Assembly: GCF_016890225.1 (NCBI RefSeq)
Contig: NZ_JAFELM010000043.1
Span: 305,148-369,147, forward strand
DNA from: Bacillus suaedaesalsae
Lineage (GTDB): Bacteria; Bacillota; Bacilli; Bacillales; SA4
Direction: 5' to 3'
Length of the DNA stretch: 64,000 nucleotides
This document shows, piece after piece, positions 59,765 to 64,000 of the stretch (positions are counted from its first letter, which is position 1; each line of letters opens with the position of its first letter). The notes under the pieces were generated by a model. The model was not told the origin of the DNA. It was given only the letters and a program-made list of their open reading frames with translations, and did no database searches. Both the position numbers and the translations under genes were made by a program.

Positions 59765-60720
59765 CCTGAGACATTGTTGTCTTCATCAATTAATGGAAAG
59801 CCAGAGACAAGAATGGCTAAATTTCTTCCATCCTTTGTTTGACGTATTGTTTCATATCCTTGTACTTTTTCTCCTTGGTGCGTAATACTTCGATTCAAGT
59901 AGATTTCATTTATTCGATTACTTGGTATAAACGGAAGGTCATACACACACAAACCGAGAATTTCATTTGTTTCATAACCGAATGTTGAAGCAAATGATTC
60001 ATTTACAGTTACAACGATATCATTGCTGTCTAAAATAATAATCGGATCTAAGTTTTGCATGATAAATGACTGTAGTTGATGTTGGGTTGCCTTTAACTCA
60101 CCAGCTACCTTGATTTGTTGTTTTTGTTCCCAAAGGGATGGAAACGTAACATTTCTAATTTGATATAAATTTGACTTCACAAACTCATGGTCCGTCATGA
60201 AGTAGTCATGTGATCGTAGTAATTTATTTTGAAGAGTCGCTGATATTCGCTCACCGCAATATGCACAAACGGATATAACCTTTGAATCTCGTACACATTC
60301 ATCTGCCATTATTTCAAAATGCTCGAGTTTTGTCGAAATGGACTCTTGTTTTTTCCAATCAACATTTGCCCACGTTCGAACAGACAAATGAGGATTAAAC
60401 ATTTTCTGTAATGTTTTCGAAAAATGCTCAAGGATTTTTTCACTATTAAAATCATCATACGTCCTATAATACTCTTGATTATCACAAAAATGTACATTTT
60501 TAAGTTGTTCTGGTGTTAAGGATTGTTCTAGTGTTTGTAGAATCTGTTCAAACAGTTCTTTTCTTTCAATGAAGAGGACTTGATGACCTTCTTCAACACC
60601 TGTAAAAATATAGGTTGATGCGTTATCAATATAGCAATCAATGGAATCATATATATATAAAATATGTCCATGATTTGTGACATCAATCATCTTGTTTAAT
60701 CGAACTATGTTTTCAGACAT
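59710..60720 (-). CDS. MEDS-PAS sensor part of a split histidine kinase
   Basis: The N-terminal piece of the kinase: MEDS (DcmR-like) sensor domain at about 10-185 (HILYIYDSIDCYID, VEEGHQVLFIERKELF, VISVCAYCGERIS) and PAS (about 205-330) with PAC-like WAVILREITEKK, after which this frame runs into a short unrelated tail and TGA at 59710. The next frame continues with EAQAEEL... and the kinase domains. Own promoter region upstream (60721-60987), divergent from the M20 peptidase gene. Confidence 0.85.
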   Translation of the reverse strand: MSENIVRLNKMIDVTNHGHILYIYDSIDCYIDNASTYIFTGVEEGHQVLFIERKELFEQILQTLEQSLTPEQLKNVHFCDNQEYYRTYDDFNSEKILEHFSKTLQKMFNPHLSVRTWANVDWKKQESISTKLEHFEIMADECVRDSKVISVCAYCGERISATLQNKLLRSHDYFMTDHEFVKSNLYQIRNVTFPSLWEQKQQIKVAGELKATQHQLQSFIMQNLDPIIILDSNDIVVTVNESFASTFGYETNEILGLCVYDLPFIPSNRINEIYLNRSITHQGEKVQGYETIRQTKDGRNLAILVSGFPLIDEDNNVSGWAVILREITEKKHKRKN

Positions 60721-60987
60721 TTGTACCCTCGCATTTTTTAGAATAGTTTAAGTATTTGGGAAATTGATATAATAGTATAATCTTATGTTTTTTTACATGT
60801 TCAAATGTTCTGCCAAACTTCATATAAACACCTAGTCCCTTTAATGTGACTACATACTTGAATACGCACTATCTAAATACTTGCAAGCCTATTCATATGA
60901 TTGAGTTTTATGTCATCGTTTACCATTGTTACAAAGTTCACCCATTTCATTGAATATAACGAAAAAAACTAATAGGAGGTTAAAATA

Positions 60988-62364
60988 ATGAGCAAAAATC
61001 TATCAATCTTATCAGCGAAAGTAAAAGAATCACTGTCTCAATCCATTGAGGAGCTAAAGCAATTTTGCCGGATCCCTTCGATTTCAGCGCAAAATAATAG
61101 TATTGGAGAGGCAGTTCAATTTTTACAGGAGAAAATAACTTCTATTGGTGGTAGTGTTCGGGTACTAGATGAGGTTACTGGTGGTTTTCCTGTTTTGTAT
61201 GTTCACTTTGAACCTGGAGAAAAAGGAAATTCAAACAAAACTCTACTATTTTATAATCATTATGATGTTCAACCACCGGAGCCTCTTCATGAATGGGAAT
61301 CTGATCCGTTTGACGTAACAGAGCGTGATGGAAAGCTGTTTGCTAGAGGCATTGCTGATAATAAAGGAGACTTAATGGCACGCCTTACTGCTATCGAGTT
61401 ATTACAGAAGCAAGATGGCGGCTTGCCTTGTCATATTAAGTTTTTACTAGAGGGTGAAGAAGAGATTGGTAGTCCAAACCTTCCCTACTATTTAGAGAAA
61501 TATAGTGATTTATTTAAGGCGGACGCATGTATATGGGAGCATGCAGATCGAGATGAGAAAAACCGGGTCAATTTAATGGCAGGTGTGAAGGGAATGGCGT
61601 ATTTCGAATTAACGGTAGAAACTGCCGACATGGATCTTCACTCTAAAACAGGTCCGCTTGCTGAGAATGCTGCCTGGAGATTGACACATGCACTTGCTTC
61701 TATGAAAAATAGTAAACATGAAATTTTAGTCAAAGGATTTTATGATCACATCCTCCCTCCTACTGAAATTGAGTTGAACTATGTAAAAAAGATGCCGTTC
61801 GACGAAGAGTCGTTTCGTGAAAACTATGGACTGAAGCATCCATTAATTACGAACTACAGTGGTCAAGACCCTCGAGAAGCGTACATCTTAAATCCAACGA
61901 TGACGATTTGCGGAATTCAAAGTGGCTACTACGGAGATGGCTCGAAAACAGTATTGCCGAAAAAAGCACTAGCAAAGCTAGATTGTCGTTTAGTTCCAGG
62001 TCAGGACCCTGAACACATTCACCAAGTGATTTCAGACCACTTGCACAAACACGGATTTTCAGATGTAAGTGTAAAACTTCTAAGTGGTGTGAAAGCCTAT
62101 CGTTCTGACTTATCTGATCCGTTCGTTTCATTAATGGTTCGCACGGCAGAAGTAGTATACAAGTGTGACGTCGTTCTCTCTCCTAACAACGCAGGAACAG
62201 GACCGATGACAGACTTTGGTCACAATCTAAAACTTCCGATTGTGAGCACAGGTGTAGGCTGGGCACAGTCAAAATTACATGCACCAAACGAATCGATTCG
62301 AATAACAGATTATGAGGAAGGTATTTTACATATTGCTCATGTGTTGAATGAATTTGGTAAATAA
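60988..62364 (+). CDS. M20-family dipeptidase
   Basis: A 458-residue zinc hydrolase of the M20 dipeptidase branch (CNDP-like, no signal peptide). Metal and catalytic residues lie in YNHYDVQPPEPLHEWESDPF (about 90), ADNKGD (about 125) and LEGEEEIGSPNL (about 155); a dimerisation lid domain follows. It cleaves dipeptides or removes acyl groups from amino acids. TAGGAGG precedes the ATG. A terminator hairpin lies downstream. Confidence 0.92.
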   Translation: MSKNLSILSAKVKESLSQSIEELKQFCRIPSISAQNNSIGEAVQFLQEKITSIGGSVRVLDEVTGGFPVLYVHFEPGEKGNSNKTLLFYNHYDVQPPEPLHEWESDPFDVTERDGKLFARGIADNKGDLMARLTAIELLQKQDGGLPCHIKFLLEGEEEIGSPNLPYYLEKYSDLFKADACIWEHADRDEKNRVNLMAGVKGMAYFELTVETADMDLHSKTGPLAENAAWRLTHALASMKNSKHEILVKGFYDHILPPTEIELNYVKKMPFDEESFRENYGLKHPLITNYSGQDPREAYILNPTMTICGIQSGYYGDGSKTVLPKKALAKLDCRLVPGQDPEHIHQVISDHLHKHGFSDVSVKLLSGVKAYRSDLSDPFVSLMVRTAEVVYKCDVVLSPNNAGTGPMTDFGHNLKLPIVSTGVGWAQSKLHAPNESIRITDYEEGILHIAHVLNEFGK

Positions 62365-62483
62365 ATGTGAAAACGCTCGTAGCCTTGTGTGGTAACCCGT
62401 TCGGTTGAGAGGGAGAAAACGTTAAATCGCAGGTTAATTAGCACTGGATTTAGCAGCAAATTAGCAATACAAATAACAATACA

Positions 62484-62516
62484 AAAAGGATTAGATAATT
62501 ACAATCTGATCCTTTT
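62484..62516 (+). terminator. Terminator of the M20 gene
   Basis: AAAAGGATTAGAT and ATCTGATCCTTTT form a stem with one G-T pair, 120 bp past the stop. Confidence 0.7.
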
Positions 62517-62536
62517 GCTCTGATATCACAGTCTTG

Positions 62537-62562
62537 TTCAACTAACGCCCCCGTTAGTTGAA
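62537..62562. repeat. Short perfect hairpin
   Basis: TTCAACTAACG and CGTTAGTTGAA with loop CCCC, an 11-bp stem. It may terminate transcripts from the 62586 gene on the minus strand, which runs toward it. A half-copy (ATTAGTTGAAC) is present near 48343. Confidence 0.6.
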
Positions 62563-62585
62563 TAAAAGTTTGTAAATTATACTTG

Positions 62586-62765
62586 TTACTCCTGCCCATT
62601 TTTATTCTTAGATTTACTCAATTCTTGATGAATTTTATCTGCTTTAACATACAAATCTACAAGAATACCGAATATTAAGCCTTGTAGTAAAATTGCTGGA
62701 TCAGCACCAAATAAAGGTAGTAATATCCCTATCACTCCAAAAATAATTGTAAACATAAAGTTCAT
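62586..62765 (-). CDS. Small membrane protein, 59 aa
   Basis: GGAGGGTGAAGATTT precedes ATG; the product MNFMFTIIFGVIGILLPLFG continues to a charged tail (HQELSKSKNKNGQE). One or two hydrophobic segments cover residues 3-40. Strong RBS and clean frame support a gene; the function is unknown. It lies between the M20 gene and another small membrane protein. Confidence 0.6.
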   Translation of the reverse strand: MNFMFTIIFGVIGILLPLFGADPAILLQGLIFGILVDLYVKADKIHQELSKSKNKNGQE

Positions 62766-62877
62766 AAATCTTCACCCTCCTTGTCTTGATATAAAGTTTA
62801 TACTTTTTCTATTTTAGTACGTTCCCTTCTTCAACTATCCTTCCCCTTTAATTGAATTAAGTAACAATTGATATGAC

Positions 62878-63141
62878 CTAAACCAGTTCTATTAAAATAT
62901 AAAAAATCCCTAATATTAATGACACAATACCAGTTAATAAAAATATGGTACTAAAATTAATATGGAACCAAAAGATATCCAATATTACATCTAAGACATG
63001 CCATACTCTTTTTTTACGTTCTTCATTTTTATATTCTTTTACTAAATATCTAATTGTAAGTATTAATGTTATTAATCCAGCAATAGTTAATAATATCCCA
63101 ATTGCAATATTCTTTATATCCACTAGCTCTTCCCCATCCAT
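62878..63141 (-). CDS. Small membrane protein, 87 aa
   Basis: Two hydrophobic segments (about 10-32 and 60-85) flank a charged middle (KEYKNEERKKRVW). Starts MDGEELVD; the upstream ribosome binding site is not strong (AAAGATC). No family is recognised. It is the last gene before the insertion element. Confidence 0.5.
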   Translation of the reverse strand: MDGEELVDIKNIAIGILLTIAGLITLILTIRYLVKEYKNEERKKRVWHVLDVILDIFWFHINFSTIFLLTGIVSLILGIFYILIELV

Positions 63142-63199
63142 ATTTTCATTGATTTTTGATCTTTCCTATAAAAAACTATAAAAAACAGTAATGCCTTAT

Positions 63200-63479
63200 T
63201 GAATTAAACTTACCCTTTAGCCATCCATGAAGCGCAAAGTCAGCGCTTCACCACAGAGAATGAAAATGGTTTAGAACCGTCAATACTGATTCTACGGCTG
63301 GGAGAGGAAGGTCGTTTAACTATGGTGCGTTAGAGCCCATTCTTTAGTCTGACTCCACCGACCACGGTGCACCACTGATTGTCGCTCCCTTACGGGAAGC
63401 ACACATGGTAGATTAATCCTATTCTGGTTGTTGCACCAGCCTCTAATTCTAATTATCGCCGTAGAAAGGATGTATTTCA
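63200..63479 (+). mobile_element. IS110-type non-coding left end (putative bridge RNA locus)
   Basis: A 280-bp gap before the transposase. It has a series of possible hairpins: GAAGCGC/GCGCTTC (63230-63250), TAGAACC...TTCTA with CCGT/ACGG around 63271-63297, TCCC/GGGA near 63387-63400 and CTGGT/ACCAG (63424-63439). IS110-group elements are known to carry a structured guide (bridge) RNA in the non-coding end upstream of the transposase. The left boundary is not defined (no inverted repeat is visible). Confidence 0.6.
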
Positions 63480-64000
63480 ATGGATGTAATCATTGAAAGA
63501 GCGTGTGGAATGGATGTCCATAAGGACAACATCACCGCATGTATCATCACTCCAGAAGGAAAGGAGATTAAAACTTTTTCTACTAAGACTGTGTTTTTGA
63601 TCCAACTGGTTGACTGGATCAAACAGCACAATTGTACGCATGCTGCTATGGAAAGCACAAGTGTTTACTGGAAGCCTATTGTGAACTTACTAGAATATGA
63701 GGAGATTGAATTTTTAGTAGTAAATGCACAACATATGAAGGCTGTTCCAGGACGTAAAACAGATGTAAAAGATGCAGAATGGATTGCCAAACTTCTCCGT
63801 CATGGACTAATTAAAGCTAGCTATATACCTGACAGGAATCAACGTGAATTACGCGAGCTTGTTCGTTATCGAAGAAGCATTATTGAAGAACGTGCAAGGC
63901 AGCATAATCGTATTCAAAAGGTATTAGAAGGTGCGAATATTAAGTTAGGATCTGTTGTATCAGATATTATGGGAGTTTCAGCTAGAGACATGCTTAATGC
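63480..64000 (+). CDS. IS110-family transposase, 5' part (cut by window end)
   Basis: The first 173 codons of a DEDD transposase: ACGMDVHKDNITACIITPEG (first D), AAMESTSVYWKPIVNLLE (E), GRKTDVKDAEWIAKLLRHG (D..D) and the helical RYRRSIIEERARQHNRIQKV. AAAGGATG lies eight bases before the ATG. The C-terminal transposase domain lies outside the window, so completeness is unknown. Confidence 0.92.
   Translation, partial: MDVIIERACGMDVHKDNITACIITPEGKEIKTFSTKTVFLIQLVDWIKQHNCTHAAMESTSVYWKPIVNLLEYEEIEFLVVNAQHMKAVPGRKTDVKDAEWIAKLLRHGLIKASYIPDRNQRELRELVRYRRSIIEERARQHNRIQKVLEGANIKLGSVVSDIMGVSARDMLN

Overview
The window is a low-GC chromosomal segment from an endospore-forming member of the Bacillaceae. 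The evidence is a gerA-type germinant receptor operon, an alpha/beta-type small acid-soluble spore protein, a tyrosyl-tRNA synthetase behind a T-box leader, a ydaO/yuaA-type c-di-AMP riboswitch, AGGAGG-like ribosome binding sites, GTG/TTG starts and typical Bacillaceae families (DUF1540, DUF3231, DUF4275, DUF1015 beside serA/serC). No rRNA, tRNA or CRISPR array is visible. Most genes lie on the minus strand.

Layout. 1-3.5 kb holds a nucleotidyltransferase/DUF4275 pair, small membrane proteins, a GNAT acetyltransferase and a YnfA-like protein. 3.5-7.5 kb is a germinant receptor operon in the order A, C, small two-helix subunit, B. 7.7-19 kb carries a PAS-GGDEF-EAL protein, an HExxH peptidase, tyrZ with its T-box, a diguanylate cyclase, DNA topoisomerase III and a UvrD-like helicase. 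19-22 kb has a zinc/cobalt exporter with its ArsR repressor and operator, then the spore protein. 22-28 kb has fumarase, DUF1540 and a serC-serA-DUF1015 operon. 28-43 kb mixes three more c-di-GMP enzymes with acetyltransferases, an isochorismatase-like hydrolase, DUF3231, a kinase-like phosphotransferase with an alpha/beta hydrolase, an AEC carrier and an MFS transporter. 42.9-44.3 kb is a ParA-like ATPase with a small helical partner, next to a c-di-AMP riboswitch that controls a glutamate-type symporter.

46-50.7 kb is a decaying accessory stretch. It has a signal-peptidase-like lipoprotein without the usual catalytic dyad, a CBO0543-type membrane protein, a duplicated gene tail, flanking repeats and two inactivated DUF3231 genes. 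50.8-56.7 kb is a coherent catabolic cluster (FCD-type GntR regulator, tartrate/D-malate dehydrogenase family enzyme, 2-hydroxycarboxylate transporter, glycerate kinase, enolase-superfamily dehydratase), best read as uptake and breakdown of tartrate or a related hydroxy acid to 2-phosphoglycerate. 57-62.4 kb has secreted fasciclin and NlpC/P60 proteins, a MEDS-PAS sensor kinase split by a frameshift and an M20 peptidase. The window ends inside an IS110-family transposase preceded by a structured non-coding end.

Two themes recur. Cyclic-dinucleotide signalling is dense: five GGDEF or GGDEF-EAL proteins plus a c-di-AMP riboswitch. Intergenic DNA is rich in small repeats: a terminal-inverted-repeat element lodged in the tyrZ leader, two hairpins with matching loops and covarying stems, an 11-bp phased array before serC and a 20-21-bp phased array near 56.9 kb. 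I see no clearly new defence or biosynthetic system; the best leads are the IS110 non-coding end, the ParA pair, the inactive signal-peptidase-like lipoprotein and the repeat families. All assignments come from reading the sequence and recall of families, with no database search.
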